A stretch of DNA of 64,000 nucleotides from Tricholoma matsutake (GCA_026075535.2 AP026542.1:2542001-2606000); one strand, 5' to 3'; positions 43,889-57,487 are shown, counted from the first letter of the stretch. Notes: a model not told the origin generated them from the letters alone. A program made the numbers and translations.

Positions 43889-45682
43889 ATGGACTCAAAA
43901 CCGAAGATGCCATATGGTGAAGTTTCCAATTTATGCCACTCGTTTCTCTCATAACCGCCTACTCGTAGTTCGGCTGGGGAATTCTGGCCTCAAAGTCTCG
44001 AAAGTAATTCTGGGCACCATGCAATATGGCGATAAAGATTGGCAGCAGTGGTTGCTCAATGAAGAGGAAGCAATCAAGCACATCAAGACTGCGTTAGCCT
44101 TTATTTTGCTTCCATTTCTTGATATCTCACTTGAGCCTTGACTACCTATAGGTATGACGCAGGCATCCAGACATTTGATACCGCCAATGTACGTGCTTCT
44201 TTCTCTGTTTGGAGTGTTCTGACTGTCAATTAGATGTATTCCAACGGCCTTTCAGAAATCATCCTTGGAAAGGCTATTAAACAGCTTGAACTACCTCGAC
44301 ATGAAATTGTAGTTATGACCAAGGTGCCAAGTGATCCCCCGCTTCATCTACATCTACATACTTATTTTTCTGTGTATGCAGGTGTTCTTCACAGTTGCGC
44401 GCGAGTACGGGACAAACCTAGTAGCCAGTGGACAGATACCAGAGGACCTCGGCTACGTCAACCAACATGGCCTCAGTCGCAAGGTCTAGGCTTCCTAACC
44501 TTTTGGCATTGTCCGTCTGAAATGACATGTTTTAGCACATCTTTGAAGCTGTGAAAGCCAGTTTGGAACGTTTACAGCTTGACTATGTCGATGTTTTACA
44601 ATGTAAGCTCTTATTCTCGCAATGTATCGAGATCTGGATATTCTAACTGTCTTCCAGGCCATAGGTTTGACCCTGACACTCCCATCTCGGAAACGGTACA
44701 TATTAGCGTATAAATTGTCACAGATGTTAATGTTCGAGTTGACTACAGATGCAGGCTCTCCATGATGTCGTCCAAGCGGGTTACGTCCGTTATATCGGAA
44801 TGAGTTCGTGCTGGGCTTGGCAATGTGTGTGATCATGCTTTTCATAAACAAGATACCGTTCTCATTATCTCCTGTCTAGTTCACGCGATGCAGAGTAAGT
44901 CTTCCATAATCTTCATGTATCCGAAAGAAGGCTTACCATGCAAAGATTACGCTATCGCCAATAACCTCACTCCTTTCATATCTATGCAGAACCATTACAA
45001 TCTCGTCTATCGTGAAGACGAACGCGAGATGTTCCCCACATTGAAAGTCTGTCATCCGTTAGTTTCTAGACGAAGTGGGTTGTAATGATTCATCGCTAGT
45101 TATTCGGAGTGGGATCTATCCCTTGGTCGCCTCTTGCACGGGGCCTTCTTACTCGCCCTTTGGAAGAACAAACGCTCCGCGGATCTACAGATTGGTAATT
45201 CCGTAAATCATTTTTTGAAAAGTTCGACTCATGGAATATCGGTCCTTTAGGTTCATACAAAGATACTCTAGCGCGGAAGGGACGCCGGAGATCCTCAGAC
45301 GGTTGGCATCTCCGTTATTTTAAAGTATGGGCCTTCGAACATAACACTCTAACTGTTCCAGCGTCGAAAGTGTAGCAAAGAAGATGAATATCAGCATGGC
45401 TCAGGTCACAGTCGCTTGGTGCTTGTGTAAAGAAGGTAAGAGTATACTTGATCTGGCTCTTTCTGAATTGAATGTTGGTGTAGGTGTAACTGCACCCATT
45501 ATTGGCACAACGAGTGTCAAAAATTTGGAAGACATCATTGGTAAATGTCACGAAATCTGAGGTGTTGCCACAACGTTTATCAATTTCACGCGACAGGTGG
45601 AGTACACGTAAAGCTTTCGGACGAAGATATTAAGTTCCTCGAGGAACCGTATAAGCCGACGCAGGTCATGGGGCACTCCTGA
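43889..45682 (+). CDS. aldo/keto reductase
   Basis: An NADPH-dependent carbonyl reductase of the AKR superfamily, close to the yakc/auxin-induced type. It starts MDSKPKMPY at 43889; about ten short exons are needed. The catalytic tetrad is visible: Asp and Tyr in FDTANMYSNGLSE, Lys in EIVVMTKV, His in VLQCHRFDPDTP. The barrel strands GYVRYIGMSS, ISMQNHYNLVYREDEREMFP and SPLARGLLTRP follow. The C-terminal cofactor part is APIIGTTSVKNLEDIIGG, then VKLSDEDIKFLEEPYKP. The stop is TGA at 45680-45682. It is cytosolic by lack of a signal peptide, the substrate cannot be told, and it appears intact. Confidence 0.85.
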
Positions 45683-45769
45683 TGTAGATCTGAAGATGAA
45701 TTCGGCTGTTACCTGTTTTCTCGAATTCTATGTCAACTGACAACTCTCCCTCACCATCCCCCGAGTCTG

Positions 45770-46547
45770 TTAACGGCGAGAATGATCCCAGTTGCGGCGG
45801 GTGCCGCGAAGACGGGTTGTGTGTGACAGGTTGTACCCATCGTCGCGTAGCCGCTTATGCCACTCTCGATCTTCTTCAACGCGTTTGAACACTTCATTTC
45901 GAGGTAGGTGGGATTGCTGCGACGTTGCAGGGGTGTCGAGGGTGGTGTCGCGGTCCTTGAGTGACGCGATAACATCGTCGACTTTCTGGGGATCAATAAC
46001 ACGTCTGCTTCTCCAGCTTTCTAGTATCTATATAGATATTTTTTCACTCTGCGGAAACACTTGGAATCAAGGCTTGAGTACCTGTTTTGTAATGATGAGG
46101 TTTGGCAGGCCTTGCCTACCCTGTGGGACGACATGGTCGGTAATCTTCCCGATGTCACGGGTAACGAAATTGACATATAAGTTGTTGTTGCTCGGATCTT
46201 TTCCTGCCGTATTGCCAGTATGTGACTTGACAAGTCTCGCAGAGAATCGAGGAAATAGAGAATATTGATGTGAGCGTTTATCGAGCCCTTCAGAGACGCG
46301 GGTTCAATGAATGTTTAGACTCGCTTCGTGAGCCACCTCCTGTTTGGCATTCTTCCACGATACAATCCCAAAGATCCTCTCCGCATGGACGAAAGTATTT
46401 AACGGCGAAGCCAACTAGAATCGATTGCTGGGACCTGTGCTAGTTCGACATTACGAGGTTGGAAAATCTGGATTGAGATATACTCAACGTGTTCAAATGT
46501 CTCTGTAGGGCTAGAAATTGGATTCTTATGTGACAGATAGGAACCAT
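45770..46547 (-). CDS. CTK3: CTK3-like subunit of CTD kinase I
   Basis: The Ctk3/gamma subunit supports the kinase that phosphorylates Ser2 of the RNA polymerase II CTD. Minus-strand exons give FLALQRHLNTLSISQS near the start (ATG at 46547), then VGFAVKYFRPCGEDLWDCIV and INILYFLDSLCETCQ. Next come VNFVTRDIGKITDHVVPQGR and GLPNLIITKQ, then RRVIDPQKVDDVIASLKDRD and RNEVFKRVEEDREWHKRLR. This order matches the CID-like N-terminal domain and the conserved C-terminal helix of Ctk3. The stop is placed at 45770-45772. Exon borders near 46440-46490 and the last residues are uncertain. It converges with the aldo/keto reductase, leaving fewer than 100 bp between stops. Confidence 0.6.
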
Positions 46548-46604
46548 TGCTCTATAAGGGAGATGTAGACAAACATGCTTCATGACAAGTTCTCCATAGG
46601 CTAC

Positions 46605-48122
46605 TTAATCTATGTGCAAACTCTCCCTGAGGGCCACCTCCCACTCAACCTTTTCAACCACTGGACATCCAGAGCTCTCCCAAACTCTGGCCAGCCAACC
46701 TGCGACATTAACCCATGATCGACGTGGGGACTCATTAATGATGAATGATTTTACAAAACACCCACTTGCCTCCGCCCGTGTCTGCAAACTAAACATCAGT
46801 TCTTGTCTACCCTGCAGTGTACCCAGCTCTTCCACCGCTCTATTCCACCCCAACGTCTTTGCTAGCCTCAATGCGCGTGCCTTGTAAAGTGCCCGATTCC
46901 TCAACTGCACAAGAAGTTGGCACTTTGTAGCATCGTCGAGGATCCGGCCATGATCAGGGCCATGAACAACTTCCCAGCATTCAAGGACTGTCGAAGTCTC
47001 CTTTGCGGTTTGTATTGGCTTGGATTGCAGCAGACTTGCAGCTCTGGTTAAAAGTTCATGTTCATCCAGTGGTGACAACTTTGTTCGTTGGTCTGTTCGA
47101 AGCTGTGGTTGAAGAATAGCGGATACAGCTGAAAATGAAGCATGATCGGCAGATGGTGATGGTGGAGCGCATGGTAGACAATGTAGATTTGCAGTCGGTG
47201 CATCAAGTGGAAGAAATGGCAATGTGTGGGGTATATCCTGGGTGCATGGAATAAATGTGATATCGGCAGCAGTGTACGTACCCCCCATATCATTCCTCAA
47301 CTGACGAATCCAATCTGTGACATTTTGAAGGGTAAGTTTCGGAAGGATGCGAGAAGGGATGACCATCTTGTCTGGCCTGAAATCATGGGGGTGTTGCAGT
47401 GCTCGGTTGCCATCATTATCCACAGATGCGGGACATGGGGCTGTGATCATGAACTCATGGGCATGTTCTGCAATAAGTGCATTCAAGAAAAATCCACCTC
47501 GACACTCTCCAGAACCCGATACAGAGATTGATTGTGCCTCCTGGTCTGCCCCGGCTGCAGCTATGAGCTTCCAAGAAGGACTCTCCCAGCTACCACTAAA
47601 GCACGATGTGTTTATGAGCAAGACGTCTCCCTTTGTACCTCCTAGAACGGCCTCCAATTCCCCCTTTCGAAGCTCACAATCTGCCTTTTCATCACCAATT
47701 ATGAAGGCACCATTTTCATCACTGTGGCCTGCTAAGACGAGGACGAGGACATCACCTGTTGATAACCTAGACGACACTTTGGCTACTTCGCCGATGTACT
47801 TAGCACGGAGACCGGTGGGATCATCTTTGTGGCAAACCTCCTCGAAAGGTGGTGGGCTGAAGACTATTCTATCGCAACAAGGGTCACCAAAGAGGAAGTT
47901 CCCAGCATCGCGGATAGATGTTCCACACAACCATGTACTCAGATCATCTCGAGCACCAAGTAGATGTCGCATTGCGACCCATTCTGTGGCAATCCACTTG
48001 TCCTTCTTGACAGCCACCGACGTTGTTCCTAAGAGTCCACAGACATGGATTGCAGGTAATTTGGAACTGGTACCGGAACGAGAATTAAAAAAGCGAGAGC
48101 TTCGAGAGAGAAATGAAGACAT
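46605..48122 (-). CDS. caspase-fold (C13/C14-like) protease-like protein
   Basis: A single uninterrupted 505-codon frame starts MSSFLSRSSRFFNSRSGTSS. Residues 26-30 (IHVCG) begin a Rossmann-like strand. A hydrophobic strand LVLVLAGHS ends with His133, and a second strand DVLLINTSCFSGSW ends with Cys174; a His after one strand and a Cys followed by small residues and Ser-Gly after the next is the dyad arrangement of caspases, metacaspases and legumains. The following GGFFLNALIAEHAHEF suits the helix after the active site. The C-terminal half (330-505) is helical and unrecognised. Activity is inferred only. The gene is divergent from GCN1. Confidence 0.6.
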   Translation of the reverse strand: MSSFLSRSSRFFNSRSGTSSKLPAIHVCGLLGTTSVAVKKDKWIATEWVAMRHLLGARDDLSTWLCGTSIRDAGNFLFGDPCCDRIVFSPPPFEEVCHKDDPTGLRAKYIGEVAKVSSRLSTGDVLVLVLAGHSDENGAFIIGDEKADCELRKGELEAVLGGTKGDVLLINTSCFSGSWESPSWKLIAAAGADQEAQSISVSGSGECRGGFFLNALIAEHAHEFMITAPCPASVDNDGNRALQHPHDFRPDKMVIPSRILPKLTLQNVTDWIRQLRNDMGGTYTAADITFIPCTQDIPHTLPFLPLDAPTANLHCLPCAPPSPSADHASFSAVSAILQPQLRTDQRTKLSPLDEHELLTRAASLLQSKPIQTAKETSTVLECWEVVHGPDHGRILDDATKCQLLVQLRNRALYKARALRLAKTLGWNRAVEELGTLQGRQELMFSLQTRAEASGCFVKSFIINESPRRSWVNVAGWLARVWESSGCPVVEKVEWEVALRESLHID

Positions 48123-48315
48123 TATGGTGTGGAGTAGAAGTTTGTAGGGATTTAATGATGGGTGTTCAAGACAAGCAGTTCTGTTGGATAGGAGTCACTG
48201 CATATTCCCACGGTCAGAATTTTCAATTCTTCATTGTAATACTAATACTTAGTTCAAGCTGTCGGGAAAAGTCACATTTGCAAGGCTCAGATCGAAGGAG
48301 CCGACGTCTGCGACG
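48123..48315. promoter_or_regulatory. 193-bp divergent promoter between the protease-like gene and GCN1
   Basis: The two start codons face away from each other with 193 bp between them, so the promoters overlap. No TATA box is evident. Confidence 0.5.
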
Positions 48316-51300
48316 ATGAGCAAATCCGAAATTCAATCCTGGTTGTCTTCAGCGACTACGTTGGATGATGGAGAGTTCAGTGGCGATCGACCATTATGGC
48401 AGCGAGATCGGGTCCTCAGCGATTGGCAGAAGTCAATGGAGTACGCACAGGGTGTGCTTCTCCGTGATAAAACGAAACTTCGTGTCCAGTTTCTACAGGA
48501 TGAACTTCTGTCGTTGGCGAAACATGGTGGTACGTGTATCCTTATGTTAGAATGTGAATGGATCACGACAAATCAATTTCCAGATTTGACACTATCACAG
48601 ATTCTAGATATCTTCAGACTTCTTACCTTGACCTATCCTCGCTATTCCGACAGTGCATCCCGGGATGCAGTCGAGGCAGTGGGGATGGAGCTGGTGAGGC
48701 GCGATGAGTTGCATGGAACGCCAGAAGGAGCTGTGGATGAAAACAAGCTTGGTGTCACAGAGCAGATACTTGGTTGGCTGTCGAATGAGGTTTCTCGCTT
48801 TGCGAAACATGCTTCGTCGAGGTGAGATAACATTTTACGTCGTCGATCATTCCCTGACACCCTTCCTCATGTTTAGCTCATACGCGCCTTCGGATTTGTT
48901 CGTCCTTCTGAGTTGGTCATGTGGGATATATATTACCTGTCTCCAGAACAATCCAGATTTTCTTGCAACCCAAAGTTGGCGGGTGCTCGTAGGAACACTC
49001 GCCACACTATTCGACATGTTAAATGATTCAGTGAAAGCGAAGCCCTCATTGAAGCACGGAGCAGTTGTTCGTATCAGACGTGCCTTGCGTTCTGTATGTG
49101 CCAATTTCTTAATTATCATCTTACGTTTGTTGAAACGATCCCAGGTCGATGGCCAACTTTCAACTTTGATCAACACACTTCTGGCTCAATCAAAGTCGAG
49201 CTCAACTCCGCTTCGATTTCTCCCATTGCTTGGTGTGGCCGTTGATGTCTTGCTCCGTTTGAAAAACGTCCCAGGGGCACCGCATACCCGCCTATCCGAA
49301 GACACCAAAGTATGTTCCTCTACTCTTATCTAGTGAACTGAACTCATAAATATGAAGAATGGCATCATAAGTTCGTATTCTTCAAACGTCTTAATGTCTA
49401 AAACCGCTCTTCCGACTCATGTCTCGGTACGATCTATGACAGCAGCAGTTCCTGGCCAATATTGAAAGACCTCCTTTCAGGCAGCTTTCCACGACTTCAT
49501 CAAGACTTTTGTGACTTGTGATGATCTAACGAACACCCTACTACCGACGATGGAGAAAGCGGTGTTACGATCGCCTGAGCTTTCTCTCCCGAGTAAGATC
49601 GATCTTCCTGCAGTATTTCCAGTATAACCCGATCATCTATAGCTATCAACGACTTCTTCGGTGCCTATTCTCACAATCTTGATTCTGACGTGTTCTATGG
49701 AGTTCTTACCCAAATCATCAATAGCGCAAAGTCCAGCAACCCCGTCGTGCGAACTTACTCAATCCAGTTGTTCCGAATCATTGTAACTCACGCCAAATCC
49801 GACGATCTTCTCTCCAGCTCGGTGTCTGAGCTCCTTAGCCTCCCGAAAACTGGCAAAACCGCTGGTCCTGACCATCGAATTGCTTTGTACTCGATGTTGT
49901 CCTTCCTCACCCCGTCTTCCAACGTTTCCACTTCTATAGTTGAAACCACCACGCCCCTGCTGGCAAAAGAAACGCATGAGGCGGCCATTGCAGTACTTGC
50001 TTCCGCCTTACCTCCTCACCTCATCTTCCTTTTGAATATGGGCATTCCAATATCAATTGGGACGACAACCTTGATCACGAAGGAGATGAATAACTCCAAA
50101 CCTGGTGTGCGAAGGGCATTCGCCTCCTTGTCTGGGCGCGTTTTCTTCGAAGCAGATGTCGATTTCAGCACCGGGATAGCATTCGAGTTCGCGAAGGCCG
50201 TGCTCCCAGCCTTTGAAAGTCGTCTAAAAGTGGTAGCGGGAAATCCTTTGAACTCGAGTGGTGGACCTCTAGAGGGGTACATTGCTGTTGCTGTCCTGCT
50301 TAAGCCCTTCTCGCGAACTGGGAGATTTGGTACGCTTATACAGGTATTGATTTGTGGTATTCTCTAAATGGCTATATCGTTGCAGATGATCTGATCTCAC
50401 AAAACGCCAACATAGCTTCGATAACCTCGAGTACCACGAAGCCCTCGTTTTTGTTGTGGGACAAAGTCTACCAAAAGATCACAGACAGCGAAGATGAAAA
50501 ATGGCTGCTTCGAGCTTTAGATGCTTCGCTGGCATTCTTCAAAAACGACTTCACCAAAAACGAAACACTTCGGTAAGTTTTTATGTCTAAGCGCCATATT
50601 ATCTCGCATTGATTTCGCATGCAATAGCTCACAGCTTGGCCTCCCATTCTTGCACCTGGTGCTGGAAGGCTCAACTCCCGAGATTAGGCAGGCAACGCAA
50701 ACTGCTGTGGCGGAGTCTACTGTTCGTCTACCACAGTTAACCAGTTCCGTGATCCGTGATGCAGTAAACACATTTCTTTCACGTGGTCCTCCTGCATCGA
50801 AAGCAGCTTCCTCTACCGACGAGCAAGCTAAACCCTGGAACAGACACGCACGGCTATCTGCCCTTCTTCTTAGTGCCGTTTCCTTCGACAGCAATCTAGA
50901 CCTGGAGATTCGGGAGGACATCATTGTGGAGCTTATTATAACAGGTCACCATCACCTCGTTTGTATGTTTTCAGCATCTTTCGTTTCACATGGTTTCCCT
51001 GAATTTCTTCCTCAACAGGCGGAACCTCGCGTCAGACGTGGATAGATCTATGTCAAAAAGCACGGACTGATCCTCATGATTTGACGAATAAGCATTTGGA
51101 CAACCTTTTCAAGCTGATCCTTGGTGCATCTTCTGTGGATCCCAAAGTTCGTAGCCTCGAACTCATGGTATTCCAACCTTTCTCATGGAGCTTATCCTCT
51201 TGCAGTATGGCTTTGCTGATGCCAGTTCTAGTGCGGTCGGTACCCTGGCTTTCGTATCACCAGCCACCGTTTTGCCGCGGATCATAGATCAGTTACGGGC

Positions 51301-54300
51301 TGATATCAATCCTAGCGTAGTCAATACATTGACGGATGCGGATTTTGGTGTTTGGCTCACACCTGAAGGGACAACTTATGTCGATGGTCAGTTCAATTAA
51401 TCCATTCTTCGCGATATCTGTTACTCAGTATATGATTCCCAGTTCTTACATCAACGAAAGGCGGAGCACAGACTACCAAGGGCAAGGATAATGAGATCGC
51501 AAAATGGGAAGCGGAACTCAGAAAGTCTCTAGCCAACAAAAAACCTTCAGGGCCCGTCACGTTGACAAAACAGCAGCAAGCGCTCGTCAACTCTCAACTT
51601 GAAAAAGAGGCGAAAATTCGTCAGAAGGTCGCTGGGGTCAGATCGAACCTCGAACGCGGGCTTCAGTTTGTGCGAAGTCTTGTAGCATCGGGCGTAGAGG
51701 ATTTCCATTCTTATATATCCTCCATTGCTTCTCTTTTGCTAGAAGGTGCTTTGGGGCGAGGATCGATATTGGTAGGCAAAAGTGCTTTCAATACGTATCT
51801 GGTGAGCGTTCCTATCAATTGTTCGTTTGTTAATATCTAAAGTGGGAGTAGGAATTAGCAACATGTTGCTCCGAACGTCTAGACACGATGCGGAGGTGGG
51901 TAGGAGTTGCCACACTACGGAGCTTAAAGGTGGAAGCTGTCCCTCAGGAGCTGCAAGCCGAACCTCTCAATCGTTGGTTTTTGTCCATCTTGATACGTGT
52001 CGGGAAATTGATTATGCTTCTTATATAGTCCTCATAATCCGCGTACTGTATCGACTGAGATTTCTGTCTGAGCAAGCAACCTTTGATGTTGCGACCTTCT
52101 CGTATGCATACCCACTGTTTGGACAGGTTCTCAGTCAAGGTGGCATTGCGGTGGAAGAAGTAGACGAAGCTTTAGAACAAGTCGCTCTCGCACTGGGCAT
52201 CATCAAGTTCCATTGTGGTGAATGTGTGTAGCACATCTTCAGTTCTTGAATTAGGTCTCTAACTTGTCTACTTCAAGTTTCAAATCCGGCATTTCCACGT
52301 CTTCAGACGATAGAAAATCTTCTCCATACCATTCGGCAACAACCGAAGCTCAGCAAACAGGCATCGTCTGCGCTCGTGGATATTGGCGAAGCAATTCAAG
52401 CTAATGTTTCCTCGGACGAACTGACTGCTCTGCTTCGCGGGACGCTGATGCAAGAAGTTTATGTACGAAATTCGTGTCTTCAAGCGCTTCAGGTCGGTGG
52501 TAGATCTAGAAACGTTTGTCTCACTCTCATGTTCTGTGGACAACCAGCCATTCGATTTGACGGATCTAGACTGGTCTCTGGAGCTTTTGATAGCTTGCCA
52601 TGACGAGGATGAACAGAATGCCCGGCTAGCCCGACACGTATGGGAGGACAATGGTCTGGATGTTCCCGAATCCTTCCTTGATCATCTCCTTGAATATCTT
52701 GGTGCGTTCTAGTCATTTAGACGTTGTCCGTATCTCATGCAACTCAGGACACGAAAATGCATATGTGCGATCAAGTTTGGCGGATGCTATCGCAGAAGGG
52801 GTTGAGCATTGGCCTCAAGTTATTCAGAAAACCGTTGACATGCTGCAAGAGTATTATCGAGACAAGGTGGGACTACCATATGTCTTGACATCTATAACTC
52901 TCAACTCCAACATAGGCTAAACTACTGGCACCAGAGTTTGACGAATATGTAGGTCTGATGATGCTGACTATCTTCGGGGCTGATTCTCTTCTTATTAGGG
53001 AATGCTTGTTGCTGCAACAATTGATAGGTCGGATCCTTGGCCTGCCCGTCTGGCTACAGCTAGAACATTCGAAAAGCTGTCCCCATTGTTTTCGTCAACC
53101 GAAGTTGAACCATTCTTTAAATTCTTGATCCAAGATCAGGCTCTCGGAGATCGGGCACCCGATGTTCGTCGAGGAATGCTCAACGCAGGCACTTCCGTCA
53201 TCGATCTTCATGGTGCCAAACATCTAGCCGCTTTGATATCGGTCTTCGAAAAGCATCTAGCTCAATCAACCTCAGAGATGGAGGCAGACGATCATATCAA
53301 AGAAGCAGTTGTCATTCTTTTCGGTCGCGTTGCTCGTCATCTGGATTCTTCGGACCCACGGATTCCTGAAATTGTCGACAGACTTGTGGAAGCACTGAAG
53401 ACGCCTGCTGAACAGGTTCAAATCGCGGTTTCTGACTGTCTCTCGCCATTGGTTATGCTCATGCAATCAAGATTATCACAACTTGTAGATGGCCTATTTG
53501 ATAGCCTCCTGAACTCTCCCAAGTATGCCATCCGTCGTGGTGCCGCATATGGACTGGCCGGCGTCCTCAAAGGTACCGGAATTGCAGGAATGAAAGAATT
53601 TAATATCATTCAACGGTTGCGTGTCGCAACTGAAGATAAGAAGAGATACGAACCGCGTCAAGGTGTAATGTTTGCGTTTGAAACGCTGTCCAATACGTTG
53701 GGCCGACTTTTTGAGCCATATATCACGTATGTGCTACCAGTGCTATTGTCGTCATTCGGCGACGCGGTGGCCGATGTTCGAGACGCTACACAAGATGCTG
53801 CTCGGGTAATCATGGCAAACATGTCTGGCTACGGTGTTAAGCTTATCCTGCCCTCATTGCTTTCGGGTCTCGACGAAAAACAGTGGCGCACCAAGAAAGG
53901 TTCAATTGAACTCCTTGGAATGATGGCCTATTGTTCTCCCCGACAGCTTTCCCTTTCATTACCGATCGTCATCCCTCGTCTTACTGGTGTTCTGACGGAC
54001 TCCCATACCCAAGTCCGGACTGCAGCGAACAAAAGTCTGAAACAATTTGGAGAGGTAATAAGTAATCCCGAAATTCAGTCTTTGGTACCTGTGTTATTGA
54101 AAGCGCTGGTCGACCCTGCGAAGACATCCAACGCACTGTCATCGCTCTTGAAAACTTCATTTATGCACTATATCGACCATTCTTCTCTCGCATTGGTCAG
54201 TTTTACCTTCTTTTCTAGTGACATGTCATTCATGGATGGTCATAGGTTATTCCCATTATTGAACGCGGACTACGAGAACGAGGTGCCGATATCAAAAAGA

Positions 54301-57300
54301 AGGCCGCTCAAATTGTTGGAAATCTTGCGTCTTTGACCGATTCCAAAGATTTTGTACCATACCTGTCTGAGCTTTTACCTATGGTGCATCAAGTTCTCGT
54401 TGATCCAGTTCCTGAAGCCCGAGCAACTGCTGCAAAGGCACTTGGGACGCTGGTCGAACGTTTGGGAGAAGTCCACTTTCCTGACCTGGTGCCAGGCCTG
54501 CTTCGCATTCTCAAGACTGATACGTCTGGAGTAGATAGGCAAGGCGCAGCTCAAGGTCTAAGTGAGGTATTGTCTGGTCTTGGCATGGAACGACTTGAAG
54601 GTCTCCTTCCGGACATCATTGCCAATGCTCAATCTCCACGGCCCACTGTTCGAGAAGGATTCATGTCGCTTCTTGTGTTCTTACCCTCCACTTTCGGCAC
54701 TCGCTTCCAACCGCACCTGCCGAAAATCATAACCCCCATTCTTGGAGGGTTATCAGATACTGAGGAATATGTCAGGGATGCCGCAATGCGTGCTGGACGA
54801 ATGGTCGTTACCAATTATTCTAATAAAGCAATCGACTTGTTGTTACCCGAGCTAGAACGGGGCATGTTTGATCCTGGGTGGCGCATTCGTGTAAGTGCTG
54901 ATTTCCATCAACGATCATCTAACTTAACCAAGCCTACACTTAGCAATCTTCGATTACTCTTGTTGGAGAGCTATTATTCAAAGTGTCTGGCATATCCGGG
55001 AAAGTTTCTGATCTTGAAGAGAAGGAAGTGGCTGTGGAGGCAAACAATGCTGAATCTTCTCGTCGTGCTCTTCTTGAGGTTCTCGGGCAGGAGCGTCGTG
55101 ATCGCATCCTCTCAGCGCTATATCTTGTCCGACAAGACGGAGTTGTTGTCGTTCGCCAGTCATCCATTCAGATCTGGAAGATTCTTGTACATAATACCCC
55201 TCGCACAGGTATGTCATGTATGTCAATGACGCCTGCCGAGACTAAAAATCCAGCAGTGCGCGAAATTCTTCCCGAACTTATCAACCAGGTCATCTTCCTT
55301 ATATCAGGGGACCAATTCGAACAACAGGAGGTACTACACAGCTCAATCAACTGTTTAAACGACTACTGACAGCGTTCAGACTGCAGGGCGAACAATGGCG
55401 GAACTTTGCCGTAAGTTTGGCGAAAAGATCTTAGACGAGGTTGTACCTATTTTGAAGGTCAAATTGACCTCCACGGATTCTCGGACGCGAGAAGGAGTTT
55501 GCCTGACTTTGAGTGCTATGATGTGAGTTTCTGTCCCTCTCCCATATTCCTTTGCTAACGACATGGAACCAGGGAGAGCAGTACTGATACACAACGAGAT
55601 GATCACGAAGATGATATCATCTCAATGGTCCGAGCATCATTGGTGGACGATGAAGCAAACGTCCGATCTGCAGCGGCTAGGGCATTTGACATCCTGCAAG
55701 AACATCTTGGCGCAAAAGCCATTGATCAGACAATCCCAACTTTGCTCGAAGCACTTCGGCAACCGGGCAAAGGTTCTGGCACAGCTCTTCAAGCACTACG
55801 CGAAATCATGAGCGTGAGCCACATACTGCAATTGAAAGTTATGTACTCATATCGTTCGCAGGTCCGAGCTTCGACCGTGTTCCCTGTATTAATACCAACC
55901 TTGACGGCCATCCCTATGACTGTTTTCAATGCTCGCGCACTGGCCTCTCTCGTCACGGTTGCTGGCAACGCCCTTACCCGACGATTGTCTGTAATTCTAA
56001 ACGCCCTTGTGAAGGTTTATGAAGATGACAAGGACGAAGAGTTGGAATCCGCGCTTGACGAAGCAATACGTGCAATGTTTGTTTCTGTTGATGATGCTGA
56101 GGGCCTCAACACACTGATGATGGTCCTCATTGGATGGTCTGTAATCTTCCGTGTACCTTTTCCTTTCTATCTTTTCTGACGACGAGATTCAGGGCTAAAC
56201 ATGAATTACCGAAACGACGCGTCAGTGCATATAACTTCTTTGCTATTTTCTGCGCAGAATCAGAGCTGGATAGCTCCTTGTACCAAATTGACTGGATACG
56301 TCAATTAGTGTCATCACTTGAAGACCCTCAGATCTCTGTTCATACTGCTGCATGGACGGCGCTTGATGTCTTCATCAGCTCCATTCCGAAGGACGAACTA
56401 GAATCCCTCGTTGTACCACTTCGAAGAAGCATTGAATCAACTGGTGGGCCAGGCCAGACTGTCGCAGGCTTCAACCTTCCGAAGGGAATTGCGCCGGTCG
56501 CTCCCATCATCATCGCGGGTCTTACGACAGGCAGCAATGAGCAGCGCGAGCAAGCCGCCTACGCTATCGGCGACCTCGTCGAGCGCACAGAGGAAAGTGC
56601 CATCAAGCCCTTCGTGGTGCAATTTACGGGACCTCTCATCCGAGTGGCCACGCAAGCAGCGACCTACCCACCTGGTGTGAAGGCGGCCATCCTCAGTGCC
56701 TTGACAACTATGCTGGAGAGGATTCCCACATTTGTGAAGCCGTTTTTCCCGCAGCTGCAGCGCACGTTTGTGAAGAGTGCGAGCGACCCGGCAAGTGCGG
56801 CTGTCAGGAACAGGGCAGCGCTGGCGCTGGGGGTACTGATGAAGAACCAGCCGAGGGTGGACCCAGTTGTTACGGAACTGATTGGCGGGGTGAAGGGGGC
56901 TGATGATGAGGCGATCAAGAGTAGTCTTGTGGGTGCTCTAGCCAATGTTGTAAGGAATGCGTCGAAAAATCTGGGAGAGAAGGCAAGAGAGGCATGCGCT
57001 GAGCTCGTGGGGGACGCGCTTCGCGGAAGCCATTCTGGTGAGATCCATCATGGCTTCTTGAAGATCGACGTTTGCTGAAAGAGTATGCAGAAACATACGC
57101 TCAGGCTATTGGGACTCTCATGTCGTCCTTGTCAAATACACCCGAGCTGCTTCGACCGATTGTCGAGTACGTCCATTCCTCTCTTTGTCACCTTGCTCAT
57201 CTGATTTTTTTCGTAGAGCACACCTAGTATCCGGGACACCCCAAACCATGCTTTCCGCGCACGTCATTCTTGCTGTGCTAAATCCATTTGATGACAGCGA

Positions 57301-57487
57301 GCACGACCAAGTGTTGGAAGAGAACCTATTCCAGAAACTGTCGTTATCGAGAAATGTGGCGCAAAAAGTGCTCGAAGGTGTAGGGAATGAGAAGCCTCTC
57401 CTTGCACGTGTATCGAGGGAGTCTAAGGAGATTTTCAGACGGTTGTATACAGCCGATGTTGATTCGGGTCTAGAAGGTTTGTTCTAG
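48316..57487 (+). CDS. GCN1: GCN1, ribosome-bound activator of GCN2
   Basis: Gcn1 is a giant HEAT-repeat protein on stalled or collided ribosomes that passes the uncharged-tRNA signal to the kinase Gcn2. It starts MSKSEIQSWLSSATTLDDGE at 48316; many introns of 45-70 bp follow (first at 48526-48582). The diagnostic central and C-terminal parts are clear. At 53.0-54.3 kb: DPWPARLATARTFEKLSPLF, QDQALGDRAPDVRRGMLNAG and KYAIRRGAAYGLAGVLKGTG. At 54.3-55 kb: LLPMVHQVLVDPVPEARATA. At 56.2-57.1 kb there are further repeats with AAYAIGDLVERTEESAIKPF. The stop is TAG at 57485-57487 after SGLEGLF. The length of roughly 2550 residues is normal. It appears intact; the exact exon list needs transcript data. 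Confidence 0.9.
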
